From the NCBI GenBank assembly GCA_041398245.1, contig JAWKVC010000001.1, forward strand, positions 62,001 through 126,000: a stretch of DNA of 64,000 nucleotides, read 5' to 3'. Source of the DNA: UBA7672 sp041398245. Its GTDB lineage: Bacteria > Pseudomonadota > Alphaproteobacteria > Caulobacterales > Hyphomonadaceae. The translations under genes and the position numbers were made by a program. Shown here one piece after another: positions 7,479-16,490 of this stretch. How positions within the stretch are numbered: the first letter of the stretch is position 1; the number at the start of each line of letters is the position of its first letter. The notes below the pieces were generated by a model that was given only the letters and a program-made list of their open reading frames with translations, was not told the DNA's origin and ran no database searches.

Positions 7479-7699
7479 TGTTCAGACCACGCAATCTCGA
7501 GAAGTCCCTGCGGCTGGCCATCCTTGTCTTGCTGGTCAGCGTCGTCATCGTCGCCCCGCTGATCGGCGTCTACGCGCTCTCGCCCTTCTTCTTCGTCTGG
7601 GGCCTTGAGCCCTACCAGCTGGCCGTCGTCGTCGGGGTCATGGTCGCTGAAGCGGTCACCATCGCCGCCATCGCCTTCCTGATCGGCCGCCGCCGCTGA
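7478..7699 (+). CDS. Small two-helix membrane protein, coupled to the DUF3147 gene
   Basis: A 73-aa protein starting at ATG 7478, which shares its A with the TGA of the upstream gene. It has two hydrophobic segments (about residues 12-32 and 45-67) and basic ends (MFRPRNLEKS and IGRRR). No family is recognised. The tight coupling suggests a two-subunit membrane complex with the upstream DUF3147 protein. Confidence 0.7.
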   Translation: MFRPRNLEKSLRLAILVLLVSVVIVAPLIGVYALSPFFFVWGLEPYQLAVVVGVMVAEAVTIAAIAFLIGRRR

Positions 7700-7771
7700 G
7701 CCTGATCCCCCTTGGCGCCGCGTGCACGCGGACTAGGCTGGCGTCAAAACAGATATCAGGTGAGGCGCGCC

Positions 7772-8602
7772 ATGGCACACGAGTTCTCCGACATTCTCTA
7801 TTCCGTCGCCGACGGCGTCGCGACCGTGACGCTCAACCGGCCCGACAAGCTCAACGCCTGGCGCGGGCAGATGGAGCAGGACGTCCGCGCCGCCATGAAG
7901 CTCGCTTCGGAAGACGACGCCGTCCGCGTCATCGTACTCACCGGCGCGGGCAAGGGCTTCTGTGCCGGCGCCGACATGGGAATGCTTCAGACGATCCAGT
8001 CGGGGGACGCCGCCACATCCCGCTCAGCCGTCAACGCCGCTCAGCCCTGGGACCCCGCCTCCAACGAGAACTTTCACAAGCAGTATTCATGGCTGCCGGC
8101 CGTTCCCAAGCCGATCATCGCGGCGATCAACGGTTCGGCCGCCGGTCTCGGCCTGATCATCGCCCTCTATTGCGACATCCGCTTCTCCAGCGACACCGCG
8201 AAATTCACGACGGCGTTCTCGCGCCGCGGCCTTGTCGCCGAGCATGGCATCTCCTGGCTGTTGCCGCGTCTGATCGGCTTCAGCAACGCAGCCGACCTGC
8301 TCTACAGCGCACGCGTCATTCAGGCCCCTGAAGCGCACGCGATGGGTCTGGTCAGCCGCGTCATCCCGGCGGCAGACTTTCAGGCGGAGGTCGGCGCCTA
8401 TGCGAAGATGCTCGCGAACGAAGTCTCGCCACGCTCGCTGCGTGAAATGAAGCGCGAGATCTGGAACGCGCAATTCCAGTCGCTCGGTCAGGCGATCGAC
8501 GCAGCCAATGCCGACATGCCGCCAAGCTTCAAGTCCGAGGACTTCAAGGAAGGCATCGCGCACTTCGTCGAAAAGCGCGCGCCGAAGTTTACGGGGAGGT
8601 AG
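7772..8602 (+). CDS. Enoyl-CoA hydratase/isomerase family protein
   Basis: A 276-aa crotonase-fold protein. ATG 7772 starts MAHEFSDILYSVADGVATVTLNRPDKLNAW; extra upstream codons have no ribosome site. Conserved crotonase features are LTGAGKGFCAGADMGML (the first oxyanion strand, CoA pocket) and INGSAAGLGLIIALYCDIRFSS (the second oxyanion glycine). This family hydrates enoyl-CoA or isomerises it in fatty-acid and related catabolism. The exact substrate cannot be assigned. It is a single gene followed closely by a convergent lipoprotein gene. Confidence 0.85.
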   Translation: MAHEFSDILYSVADGVATVTLNRPDKLNAWRGQMEQDVRAAMKLASEDDAVRVIVLTGAGKGFCAGADMGMLQTIQSGDAATSRSAVNAAQPWDPASNENFHKQYSWLPAVPKPIIAAINGSAAGLGLIIALYCDIRFSSDTAKFTTAFSRRGLVAEHGISWLLPRLIGFSNAADLLYSARVIQAPEAHAMGLVSRVIPAADFQAEVGAYAKMLANEVSPRSLREMKREIWNAQFQSLGQAIDAANADMPPSFKSEDFKEGIAHFVEKRAPKFTGR

Positions 8603-8604
8603 GC

Positions 8605-9486
8605 CTACTGCTGCGAGTGAGCTGGTGGATCGCCAAAGCCTGTTACCCCCTCAGGTCCCGGGTACGGGCCGCGATTGAACGGGCTCAGTTCCCAATGAAG
8701 CGCCGGCTTGCGAGACTCCCACTCGCTCTCTGGGGCGACGCCGCCGAAGGCTGCGCAGGCGCCGTCCTCCAGACCGGGCCCGAAGGTCTCTGGGTCCGCG
8801 ATGATCTCGTCGATCCAGTCGAGCCAACGTGGATCGACCGGTCCTTTGTTTCCATACAGTGGAACTAGCTTGAAGTAGGCCCCACGCCAGTTGTTGCAGC
8901 GCGCCCTGTTCCATTCATGCTTCGCGCTCGCGAGCATGTTGAGTCTCACCGCCCGCGCCATGTCGGAAGACGCCAGCTGTGCAACCATCCGTCTCAGGCA
9001 ACCCGCATTCACTGATTTCTGGTTAGACCACACCCATTCGGTCAGCGCCTCTTGCGATGCCAGCGCAGATGCCGGCGGCGCAGGATCCCGATGCTCCACG
9101 CATTCCGGCAGATCGTCAGCCACAGTTCGCGCAGATGTAGGTCCGCCGCCGCCCGCAGTCGGCTGAATCAGACCCAGGCCAACTATGATCGCCGGCGCCA
9201 GCAGCAGTTTTTCCGGCGAGAGCGAGTGACTCGTCTCGCGAAAGTGGACGCCACGAATCTCCGCCTTCCGAACGCAGGCATTCCCGCCGCAAATCGCCCA
9301 CCCGAAGTCACGCGGATCTGAAACGTTCACCGCCTCACCGTCGGTCATGTCGTAGATTGCATACCCCCGATCGATCGAGCGCTTGATCGAGGCTGCCGAT
9401 CCGTCGAGATCAACGGGGATGGACGTGGAGTTGCATCCGCCAAGAGCGAGCAACGCGACAAGACCAGTCCGCCCCCAACCATGCAT
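8605..9486 (-). CDS. Hypothetical lipoprotein
   Basis: A 293-aa protein with the start at ATG 9486 (MHGWGRTGLVALLALGGC). The lipobox Cys is at residue 18, so the mature protein should be membrane-anchored in the periplasm. The mature part has a Cys pair in WAICGGNACVRK, a hydrophobic middle segment (LLLAPAIIVGLGLI), and a Trp-rich C-terminal half. No family is recognised. It starts 5 bases after the glmU stop on the same strand, so it is probably the last gene of that transcript. Confidence 0.75.
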   Translation of the reverse strand: MHGWGRTGLVALLALGGCNSTSIPVDLDGSAASIKRSIDRGYAIYDMTDGEAVNVSDPRDFGWAICGGNACVRKAEIRGVHFRETSHSLSPEKLLLAPAIIVGLGLIQPTAGGGGPTSARTVADDLPECVEHRDPAPPASALASQEALTEWVWSNQKSVNAGCLRRMVAQLASSDMARAVRLNMLASAKHEWNRARCNNWRGAYFKLVPLYGNKGPVDPRWLDWIDEIIADPETFGPGLEDGACAAFGGVAPESEWESRKPALHWELSPFNRGPYPGPEGVTGFGDPPAHSQQ

Positions 9487-9490
9487 GTCG

Positions 9491-10862
9491 CTAAACCGCC
9501 CCGTCGGGCTTCCTGCCTGCCTTCTTCGCGGCGGACCTTTCAACCCGGAAGGTCGTCGCCCAACCGAGCTTTTCGGTCTGCCGCCCGCGCCCGATCGCCA
9601 GCGCATCCGGCGCAACATCGTCCGTGATCACCGAACCGGACCCGACATAGCCGCCCGCGCCAATCGTCACCGGCGCCACAAGCGCGGAGTTCGAGCCGAT
9701 GAAGGCGCCCTCGCCCACAACCGTGCGGTATTTGAAGAAGCCGTCATAGTTGCAGAAGATTGTGCCCGCGCCGATGTTGGCGCTCGCGCCGACCTCGCCA
9801 TCGCCAAGATAGGAAAGGTGGTTGGCTTTCGCGCCTTCGCCGACGGTCACGTTCTTTACTTCAACGAAGTTACCGATATGGGCGTCCTTGCCGATCGCCG
9901 CGCCGGGCCGCAGCCGCGCATAGGGGCCAACCTGCGCGCCGGCGCCCACCCTGGCGCCTTCAAGGTGAGAGAAAGCGCGGATCACGGCGCCGCTCTCGAT
10001 GCTGACGCCGGTCGCGAACACCACATTGGGTTCGATGGTGACGCCCGCCGCCACCTTCGTGTCGTGGCTGAAGAACACGGTCTCCGGCGCCGGCATCGTG
10101 ACGCCCTCGGTCATCATCCGTGCACGCACCCCCTGCTGAAAGATGCGTTCAACGCCTGCAAGCTCCGCCTGGCTGTTGACCCCCAGCACGTCCTGCTCCT
10201 CGCAGTGCGCGACTGCGGCCCGCAGTCCGCGCGCGCGCGCCAGCCCGACAAGATCGGTCAGATAATATTCGCCCTTCGCGTTGTCGTTCCGGACCTCCTT
10301 CAGGAGATCGAACATCAGGCGAACCGGCGCGACCATGACGCCCGAATTTGCCAGCTCGATCTTCAGCTGTTCCTCGCTGGCGTCATTCGCCTCGACAGCG
10401 ATGGCCTCAAGTGAGCCATCGCCCGTCGTCCAGCCGGCCATAGCGGTTTGAGCGATTCCGCACGGAACCCCAGCACGCACACGGCCGCGCCCTTGTCGAT
10501 CTCGGCGAAAGCCCGCTCGCCCGCTTCCCGCGGCACCAGTGGCGTATCGGCATAGAGAACGATCGCCTGGCCGTCAGCGTCCCTTCAGCGCATCGCGCGC
10601 GGCATCGACGGCGTTCGCTGATCCGAGCTGCTCGCGCTGCACGACCATTCCCGGCCCCGACCAGCTTCCCGGCGGCTTCCGACAGCGCCGGCATGTCCGG
10701 CCCCACAACCACGATGCTGCGCTTGCAGCCCAACGCCATCGCCAGCGCCACGCTCCAGGCCAGCATCGCCCGCCCGCCAACCTCATGCAGCACCTTCGGC
10801 CGCGGCGATTTCATCCGCGTGCCCTTGCCGGCGGCGAGGATGATTGCGAAACGGTCGGCCAT
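9491..10862 (-). pseudogene. glmU: glmU with four apparent single-base insertions
   Basis: Bifunctional UDP-GlcNAc pyrophosphorylase/GlcN-1-P acetyltransferase, which supplies UDP-GlcNAc for peptidoglycan and LPS. ATG 10862 starts MADRFAIILAAGKGTRMKS, the GxGTRM nucleotide-binding loop. The C-terminal half (from about 10420) is an intact left-handed beta-helix with NIGAGTIFCNYDG and KLGWATTF. Between them the frame changes four times, at three-base runs 10650-10652, 10581-10583, 10447-10449 and 10422-10424. Deleting one base from each run restores family residues (GAGMVVQREQLG, LKDADGQAIVLYADTPLV, ESLNRYGRL, DDGDGSLEAI) and gives a 455-aa protein of normal length. GlmU is normally essential, so sequence error is likelier than true inactivation unless another copy exists. 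Confidence 0.85.
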
Positions 10863-10916
10863 GACCCGTCCTTCCGGTCGATTCCCCAGTCTCGACTGAC
10901 TATCACAAGCGCAAAA

Positions 10917-11597
10917 ATGGCCAATCTGTCCGGCTGCACCATCGCATTCGACCTCGACGGGACGCTCGTCGACACGGTCGGAGACATCCATCGGGCGCTG
11001 AACCACGTTCTGGCGCAGGAGGGATTGCCGCCGGCCGATCTGGCCGATGTCCGCAATTTCGTGGGTCTGGGCGCACGGGTGCTGCTCGTCCGGGCGTTTG
11101 GCGCCCACGGCGTCAGCCATGACGACGCGACGCTCGACCGGTTGACCGACCTCTATGTCGAGGCCAACGCCGCCGACATCGCCGCGCTATCCCGCCCGTT
11201 TCCCGGCGTGATCGACGCGCTTGAGAATCTGAAGAGCCAAGGCGCGACCCTGTCCGTCTGCACGAACAAGCGCGGCCACCTGTCGGTCCAGCTCCTGACA
11301 GCCCTGAACATGCACCACCACTTCGCGGCGATTGCCGGCGGGGATGATGTACCGGAACGCAAACCGCATCCCGGTCACTACATCCACGCTGTCCGCGCCG
11401 CCGGCGGGGATCCGGCGCGCAGCATCATGGTCGGCGACTCGATCAACGACGTGCTGTCGGCGAAGGGCGCGGGCGCCCCCGTCGCGCTCTACGCCTTCGG
11501 CTATACAGACACGGCGCCGGAGCTGCTGGGCGCCGACGCCGTGTTTACGCATTTCACTGATTTGCCGGACCTTCTGGTCCGTCTGCTAGAGTCCTAG
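10917..11597 (+). CDS. gph: Phosphoglycolate phosphatase-like HAD hydrolase
   Basis: A 226-aa HAD phosphatase starting at ATG 10917 (MANLSGCTIAFDLDGT). Motif I is FDLDGTLVDT (nucleophile D12, acid/base D14). Motif II is SVCTNKR, the motif III Lys is in PERKPHPGHY, and motif IV is MVGDSINDVLSA. The helical cap sits between motifs I and II, as in Gph, which clears 2-phosphoglycolate. Family members have overlapping substrates, so the specificity is an inference. It is divergent from glmU with a 54-base shared promoter region. Confidence 0.85.
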   Translation: MANLSGCTIAFDLDGTLVDTVGDIHRALNHVLAQEGLPPADLADVRNFVGLGARVLLVRAFGAHGVSHDDATLDRLTDLYVEANAADIAALSRPFPGVIDALENLKSQGATLSVCTNKRGHLSVQLLTALNMHHHFAAIAGGDDVPERKPHPGHYIHAVRAAGGDPARSIMVGDSINDVLSAKGAGAPVALYAFGYTDTAPELLGADAVFTHFTDLPDLLVRLLES

Positions 11598-11833
11598 CCG
11601 ATGCCGCGTACGTAGCTGGTCGGCCGGCCAGGCTCGAGACGCGCGTTTTTCTTGCGCGGCGGCATGCCGTTGACCATGTTGCTCCGCACATCCGTACGCG
11701 CGGACCGCATGGCCGGGACGAAGCCGGCATCGACGAGGTTGATCGAGACGTCGAAACCACGGCTCGCCCAATACTCCTCGATCTTCGCCTTCAGCTTGCG
11801 AGCGCCTTCTTGGTCGCAAAAATCGCCGTTCAT
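11594..11833 (-). CDS. Small conserved hypothetical protein
   Basis: A 79-aa protein. ATG 11833 (MNGDFCDQEGARKL) has GGAG 8 bases upstream; earlier in-frame ATGs lack a site. KIEEYWASRGFDVSINLVDAGF is followed by MRSARTDVRSNMVNGMPPRKK, a pattern I recognise from short uncharacterised alphaproteobacterial proteins. It is basic at the C-terminus. Its stop overlaps the end of gph by 4 bases. Function unknown. Confidence 0.7.
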   Translation of the reverse strand: MNGDFCDQEGARKLKAKIEEYWASRGFDVSINLVDAGFVPAMRSARTDVRSNMVNGMPPRKKNARLEPGRPTSYVRGIG

Positions 11834-12155
11834 ATAATTCGCTCCAGACACCATGTGAGGCACTACTGGCGAAACGCCGTTAAGCCTCGGTAGGTCCCTC
11901 AGTTCTCGCCGTCCGCTTTGCGGTATCGCCGTAGTGTCAAGTTAGGAATGCAGTTGAGGCGGCGCATGAAGCAGCCATGGTATTTTGAAGAAAAATTGTG
12001 GCGGGGAACCGCGGAACGCCATCTTTCCCTGAACGTTTGTTCGGGTTCGGAGCATTTCGAGCGATTTTGGGTGCACAGACGGCGAGTTGACGGTGTCAGC
12101 CGCCGCGAAGTGTGAATCACCGCCGGTGCGAGTCGCTGGCCTTGCTGGAAGAAAA
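11834..12155. other. Intergenic stretch before tRNA-Val, no supported gene
   Basis: This 322-base stretch is richer in A and T than its surroundings near 11930-12070. The only frame (11918-12115, plus) is Arg-rich, without a ribosome site or family match. It probably holds the promoter of the gene at 11594-11833 and the tRNA 3' flank. Confidence 0.45.
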
Positions 12156-12230
12156 TGGTGGGCGCGACAGGGATTGAACCTGTGACCCCTCCCGTGTGAA
12201 GGGAGTGCTCTCCCGCTGAGCTACGCGCCC
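12156..12230 (-). tRNA. tRNA-Val (anticodon CAC)
   Basis: Read on the minus strand, the acceptor stem GGGCGCG (12224-12230) pairs with CGCGCCC (12160-12166). The D-arm contains AGCTCAGCGGGAGAGC. The anticodon stem CTCCC/GGGAG closes the loop TTCACAC, giving anticodon CAC at 12196-12198. The T-arm contains GGTTCAATCC. The discriminator is A and the CCA end is encoded (12156-12158). There is no variable-arm expansion and no intron. Confidence 0.95.
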
Positions 12231-12505
12231 GGAAAGCCCGGTTCCCCCGACAGGCGGGTTCGGGGAGCGGGTTCATAGGCTCCGGCGCCCCCGCGCGTCA
12301 AGTTTCCCGCCGAAGGCCCCGCTCGCGATGCTGCGACGCGGCAGATTTCCCGTAATCCCAACCCATTCGCGCGCTGTCCTATTTGTTATCGCGGTAATCC
12401 GCCCCCCGGGGGGTTTATCGTGGACAGGGCGCCTCCCATTTGGGAAGCCTTCCGCAAAACGGCAGGTCACGACACAGGGCCGCCAGTGCGGGAGGGAATA
12501 TCGGG

Positions 12506-14077
12506 ATGGCGTTTCTATCGCCCAGCAAGATCACGACTATGGACGAGGCCCGGAAGCACCGCACGTGGGCGCTCTGGATCATGATCGTCGTCTACATCTT
12601 CAATTTCATCGACCGTCAGATCGTCAATATCCTGCAGGAAGACATCAAGCACGCGCTGGATCTCAACGACACCCAGCTCGGCATGATGACCGGACTGACC
12701 TTCGCCATCGTCTATTGCACGATGGGCATTCCGGTCGCCCGCATCGCCGACTCCACCAGCCGCAAGGCCGTCATGGTGGTCTCACTCGCAATCTGGAGCG
12801 GGTTCACCGCGCTTTGCGGCCTCGCCACCGACATCAATATCGGCGGCTTCACCATCATCTCGGGCTTCATGTTCCTGCTGATCGCCCGCATGGGCGTCGG
12901 CCTGGGCGAGGCCGGCGGCAGCCCGCCTGCCCATGCGATGATCTCCGATCTCTACGAAAAGGAGAAACGCGGCCGGGCGCTCGCGCTCTACTCTGCCGGT
13001 CTCTACGCCGGCACGCTGCTTGGCTACTATCTTGGCGGCTGGCTGTCGGAAGCGCTGGACTGGCGCAACGCATTCTTTGTGGTCGGCATCCCGGGCGTGA
13101 TCTTCGCGATCCTCGCGTGGACGACGGTTCGCGAGCCGGTGCGCGGTCTCTCCGGCGTGAAGCCGTCCGTCGACAAGCCGACCTTCCTCAAATCCTTCCG
13201 CAAGCTGTGGTCGCTGAAATCGTTCCCCTACTACGCCATCGCGACCGGCGCGGGAACGTTCGTTACATACGGCCTCGGCAACTGGATGCCGTCCTTCCTG
13301 CCGCGGACCTATGGCGCGCTCGATCCCGAAACGATGAAGTATGTCGGTGCGTGGTCGTTCCCGGAACTGCAGGCTGCCGTCGGCATGTGCCAGATGGAAG
13401 TCGTCAACGGCGTCCAGCAGTTCGCATCGGACTGCTACCAAATGAGCAAGACCGAGATCGGCCTCATGTACGGCACGGTCTCCGGCGTGGGCGGCGCCAT
13501 CGGCACGATCGCCGGCGGCTATCTGGCTGATCGCTTCGGCGCGAAAGACAGGCGCTGGTTCCTGTGGGTTCCGATGTGGGGCAAGTTGATCGGCGCGCCG
13601 CTGTTCATCTTCGCTCTGATGGCGCCGACAGCAGAGCTTTCGCTGCTGCTCTACTTCCCGGCGATCACGCTGGCGGCCATGTATCTCGGGCCGTCGCTGG
13701 CGATCACGCACCACCTCGTGCCCGCTTCCATGCGAGCGATGTCATCGGCTGTTCTGTTCTTCATTCTGAACATTCTCGGCCTCGGCACAGGCCCCTTCGT
13801 GGTGGGGGTTGTGTCAGACTGGTTGACAGCGTCGGCGACCTCGCTGTCCGAAGCTGCGCCGTGGATCGGCGCAACGCCTGCCCTTGTCGATCAGTTCTCG
13901 CTCAAATGGGCGATGATCACCGCGGTGGTGCTGATGTTCCCGTTGACCTACCTCTGGCACATGGGCGCGAAGCGGTTGCCGAAAGGCGAACTCGACGACG
14001 AAGGCGATGCCATCGCCGAAGCGCTGACCGAAGGCGATCCGAAGGGTCACACGGAAACGACTGGCCCATCGGCCTGA
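12506..14077 (+). CDS. MFS transporter, spinster-like
   Basis: A 523-aa inner-membrane transporter. ATG 12506 has GGAGGG upstream; ATG 12539 is an alternative start. About 12 hydrophobic helices are visible. FNFIDRQIVNILQEDIKHAL in helix 1 is typical of the spinster-type MFS group, followed by the motif-A-like loop VARIADSTSRKAV and the helix 4-5 region RMGVGLGEAGGSPPAHAMISDLY. A longer loop with two Cys (around MCQMEVVNGVQQFASDCYQM) interrupts the second half. The substrate is unknown. A strong terminator follows directly, so it is monocistronic. Confidence 0.88.
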   Translation: MAFLSPSKITTMDEARKHRTWALWIMIVVYIFNFIDRQIVNILQEDIKHALDLNDTQLGMMTGLTFAIVYCTMGIPVARIADSTSRKAVMVVSLAIWSGFTALCGLATDINIGGFTIISGFMFLLIARMGVGLGEAGGSPPAHAMISDLYEKEKRGRALALYSAGLYAGTLLGYYLGGWLSEALDWRNAFFVVGIPGVIFAILAWTTVREPVRGLSGVKPSVDKPTFLKSFRKLWSLKSFPYYAIATGAGTFVTYGLGNWMPSFLPRTYGALDPETMKYVGAWSFPELQAAVGMCQMEVVNGVQQFASDCYQMSKTEIGLMYGTVSGVGGAIGTIAGGYLADRFGAKDRRWFLWVPMWGKLIGAPLFIFALMAPTAELSLLLYFPAITLAAMYLGPSLAITHHLVPASMRAMSSAVLFFILNILGLGTGPFVVGVVSDWLTASATSLSEAAPWIGATPALVDQFSLKWAMITAVVLMFPLTYLWHMGAKRLPKGELDDEGDAIAEALTEGDPKGHTETTGPSA

Positions 14078-14097
14078 TATACGCCATCTGAAACTGG

Positions 14098-14124
14098 AAA
14101 GGCCCGGCAATCGCCGGGCCTTTT
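14098..14124 (+). terminator. Rho-independent terminator after the MFS gene
   Basis: Arms GGCCCGGC (14101-14108) and GCCGGGCC (14113-14120) form a perfect stem with loop AATC, flanked by AAA and TTTT. It lies 20 bases past the MFS stop and could also serve the convergent gene at 14159 in reverse. Confidence 0.85.
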
Positions 14125-14158
14125 CTCGTGGCGTCCGCCATCTGCTTGCGCCTTGGGC

Positions 14159-15187
14159 CTAGTCGAAGGTCAGTTCGTCCTCGCCCAGAGGCGCAAAGAT
14201 CTCGTCGAGCGTTTTCTCACTCACGCCCGACAACTGCGCCGGATTCCATTTCGGCGCGTTGTCCTTGTCGATGATGACAGCGCGCACGCCTTCCTGGAAA
14301 TCGTGGCTCTGCACCTGCCGGCAACCGATGCGGAATTCCATCCGCATATTGTCCTCGAACGATTTCAGTTTCAGGCCCTCGGTCAGCTGCCTGTGCGCGA
14401 CCTTCAGCGTGCGCGGGCTCTTGGTCTTGAGCGTGTCGAGTTGCTTCTTCGCCCATTCGCCCGGCTCGGACTCGAGCGCGAAGAAAATCTCCTCGACGCT
14501 CGCCTGCGAGAAGCAGCGCTCGATGACATCGCGATGTTTGTCGAACGAACCGGCCTCGTCCCAGTCCATCGCCTCCAGCATGTCGAGCCCGCCATCGCAC
14601 ACCTGCGATTTCAGCGCCTCGACCACCTCGCTCTCGGCATAGTGCGTCGCCACGCCCGCGGCGCAGACATCCCCGCCCTTCAGTCGCTCGCCCGTCAGCG
14701 CCAGCCACATCCCGAGCGGCGGCCCCAGCCGCGGCAGGAACCAGCCGCCACCCACATCCGGGAACAGCCCGATCCCGGTCTCTGGCATGGCGAATAGCGT
14801 CCGCTCCGTCGCAACGCGATGGCTGCCATGCACGCTGATGCCGACGCCGCCGCCCATGGTGACGCCATCCATGAAGGCGACATAGGGCTTGGGATAGTTC
14901 TTGATGCGCGTGTTCAGCCGGTACTCGGCGCGGAAGAACGCCTGCGCGGCGCTGCCGTCCGCCGCTCCGCTTTCCGCCAGCATGCGGATATCGCCGCCAG
15001 CGCAGAACCCGCGCGTGCCCGCCGCATGGTCGACAACCACCAGCTCGATATCAGGATCGTCGGCCCACAGCTTCAGGGCCGCGTCCATCGCAAGGCACAT
15101 CTCCTCGTTGAGCGCATGCAGCGCCTGCGGCCGGTTCAACGTGATCCGCCCCGCAGCGCCTTCGCGATGTGTAATGACTTCAGCCAT
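14159..15187 (-). CDS. 3-hydroxyisobutyryl-CoA hydrolase-type crotonase
   Basis: A 342-aa crotonase-fold enzyme, the length typical of 3-hydroxyisobutyryl-CoA hydrolases rather than of simple hydratases. It contains GTRGFCAGGDIRMLAE (first oxyanion loop), YVAFMDGVTMGGGVGISVHGSHRVATERT, the catalytic-region FAMPETGIGLFPDVGG, and the C-terminal extension with FRIGCRQVQSHDFQEGVRAVIIDKDNAPKW, all characteristic of that family. It would release free 3-hydroxyisobutyrate in valine catabolism. An acyl-CoA dehydrogenase of the same pathway type lies 3 kb away at 18017. Confidence 0.9.
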   Translation of the reverse strand: MAEVITHREGAAGRITLNRPQALHALNEEMCLAMDAALKLWADDPDIELVVVDHAAGTRGFCAGGDIRMLAESGAADGSAAQAFFRAEYRLNTRIKNYPKPYVAFMDGVTMGGGVGISVHGSHRVATERTLFAMPETGIGLFPDVGGGWFLPRLGPPLGMWLALTGERLKGGDVCAAGVATHYAESEVVEALKSQVCDGGLDMLEAMDWDEAGSFDKHRDVIERCFSQASVEEIFFALESEPGEWAKKQLDTLKTKSPRTLKVAHRQLTEGLKLKSFEDNMRMEFRIGCRQVQSHDFQEGVRAVIIDKDNAPKWNPAQLSGVSEKTLDEIFAPLGEDELTFD

Positions 15188-15322
15188 GGGCGATCCTCGA
15201 TCTGTGAGGCAGGCCTAACCAATCGCAGCTGTGATGTCATCTGCGCAGTCCGGTGAAACCTTTCGGAAAGACGTCGGCGGTTAGGGCCGAAACAGCGACA
15301 ACCAGCCGGGAAGGATCGGACG

Positions 15323-15625
15323 ATGGCGTACTATTCCCTTGCGCTCTGCCTCGACATCAACATGCCGACCTGCATCACGGCGCGGAACAAGGCCACGCAG
15401 GACCGTTACGGCGGCTATCAGATCGACTACGCCGCGCTCCAGTTGCCCGCAGACATCGCGGAGACTCTCACAGCCATGCGCGCGGAATACGGCCGGCTGT
15501 TTGACTTCGACGAAGACCGCTATCCGACCGTCGAGCAGGAAACAGAATTCCGGGCCCGCCTGGAAGCGCTGGTTCCGAAGCTCCAGGCTGTACTCGGGCC
15601 CGACTACGCGTTCGAGGTCGAGTAG
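15323..15625 (+). CDS. Hypothetical protein, 100 aa
   Basis: Starts at ATG 15323 with AAGGA upstream. It is a soluble, acidic protein (SLALCLDINMPTCITARNKA, ending VLGPDYAFEVE). No known domain is recognised. The codon pattern matches neighbouring genes and the reading frame is clean, so it is probably a real lineage-specific gene. Confidence 0.6.
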   Translation: MAYYSLALCLDINMPTCITARNKATQDRYGGYQIDYAALQLPADIAETLTAMRAEYGRLFDFDEDRYPTVEQETEFRARLEALVPKLQAVLGPDYAFEVE

Positions 15626-15822
15626 CCGCCCGGCCACGAATCCCAACTGTCATCGAATCGCCCGATGAGTCGCCGCGCGACGCAGGGTGAAGGCCGGAGC
15701 GGCCATGGCTGGGCTCATGCAGCCCGGCAAGACCGTCCGGCTTCTCCCTGCGGCCAGACGCCGAAGGCGCAGGTCCCGTCGCTGTCAGAGTGCGAGCAAG
15801 GAAGAAGAAGGAGACGGCCGCC

Positions 15823-16041
15823 ATGCGCTGGCACACCGTACGCTTCGACGCGCGCGCCAACCGCGTCGAAATCTATCGCCACGCCGACGACTATTGCGAC
15901 GGCGATCCGCTGATCCTGATTGATGTGGGACTCGACAGGTTCGGGCAATCGCCGGACGGCGCTGAACAGCTCGCCGCCTGGCTCGGAAGGATCGTGCTCA
16001 GCGATAACCTTGCCGCAAGCGAGGCCCTAGGCCTGGGTTGA
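15823..16041 (+). CDS. Hypothetical protein, 72 aa
   Basis: ATG 15823 (MRWHTVRFDARANRVE) is preceded by AAGGAGA, a strong ribosome site. It is a small acidic protein with YRHADDYCDGDPLILIDVGLD. It overlaps the convergent gene at 16027 by 15 bases. No family is recognised. Confidence 0.55.
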   Translation: MRWHTVRFDARANRVEIYRHADDYCDGDPLILIDVGLDRFGQSPDGAEQLAAWLGRIVLSDNLAASEALGLG

Positions 16042-16245
16042 TCCCCACGTCCTGCAGGCATCGGCATCGAACAGCCCGCGCGACCCGTGAAGCTCCGGCG
16101 CCTGTCTGGCCATCAACTCCAGAGCCAGATTCCGGTAATATGCCGCCAGCCGCACATGTCTCGCGCGCTCATCCGGGTCCGCCGCCGTCATCGCCGCGAC
16201 GGTGCAGTTTTCAGCCTCCAGAAGATACTCTGTTGCGCTTCCCAT
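16027..16245 (-). CDS. Small helical hypothetical protein (paralogue of 16290-16490)
   Basis: A 72-aa protein with AGAAGGG just before ATG 16245. It is two predicted helices around YLLEAENCTVAAMTAADPDE and RARHVRLAAYYRNLALELM. The same spacing (Y-x-L-x-A-x-N, then LRL-x-A and R-x-x-AL) recurs in the protein at 16290-16490 directly upstream on this strand. Short helical-hairpin proteins of this kind are common and uncharacterised in alphaproteobacteria. Confidence 0.65.
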   Translation of the reverse strand: MGSATEYLLEAENCTVAAMTAADPDERARHVRLAAYYRNLALELMARQAPELHGSRGLFDADACRTWGSTQA

Positions 16246-16289
16246 TATGCCCTTCTAGCTCAGCTCAACGGAACCCGGTTGGACATGGA

Positions 16290-16490
16290 TCAAACCTGCA
16301 CCGACAGCTTGTCGCGCGGGGTCGGCCTGTCCAGAACATGCGCACGCGGACCAAGCCGGATGCGGAGGGCCCGCGCCCGGCACAGGGCGGACAGGCGGAG
16401 CAAATAGAGCCGGTCGTCTGCGTTATCCGTGGAAAACGCAGCCGTCGCGTAGTTTTGGGCTTTCAGCTCATAGTCCTCGGCGCCCTGCAT
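16290..16490 (-). CDS. Small helical hypothetical protein (paralogue of 16027-16245)
   Basis: A 66-aa protein containing YELKAQNYATAAFSTDNADD and LYLLRLSALCRARALRIRLG. It aligns without gaps through most of its length to the gene downstream, so a tandem duplication with divergence is inferred. The ribosome site is weak, and the C-terminal region differs and is basic. Function unknown. Confidence 0.55.
   Translation of the reverse strand: MQGAEDYELKAQNYATAAFSTDNADDRLYLLRLSALCRARALRIRLGPRAHVLDRPTPRDKLSVQV

Noticed and set aside
11918..12115. 65-aa plus-strand frame before tRNA-Val
   Set aside because: It has an Arg-rich composition, no ribosome site and an AT-richer stretch more like a promoter or spacer.
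12782..13714. 310-aa minus-strand frame opposite the MFS gene
   Set aside because: Full overlap with a clear membrane transporter gene, no ribosome site, and skewed composition typical of an antisense shadow.
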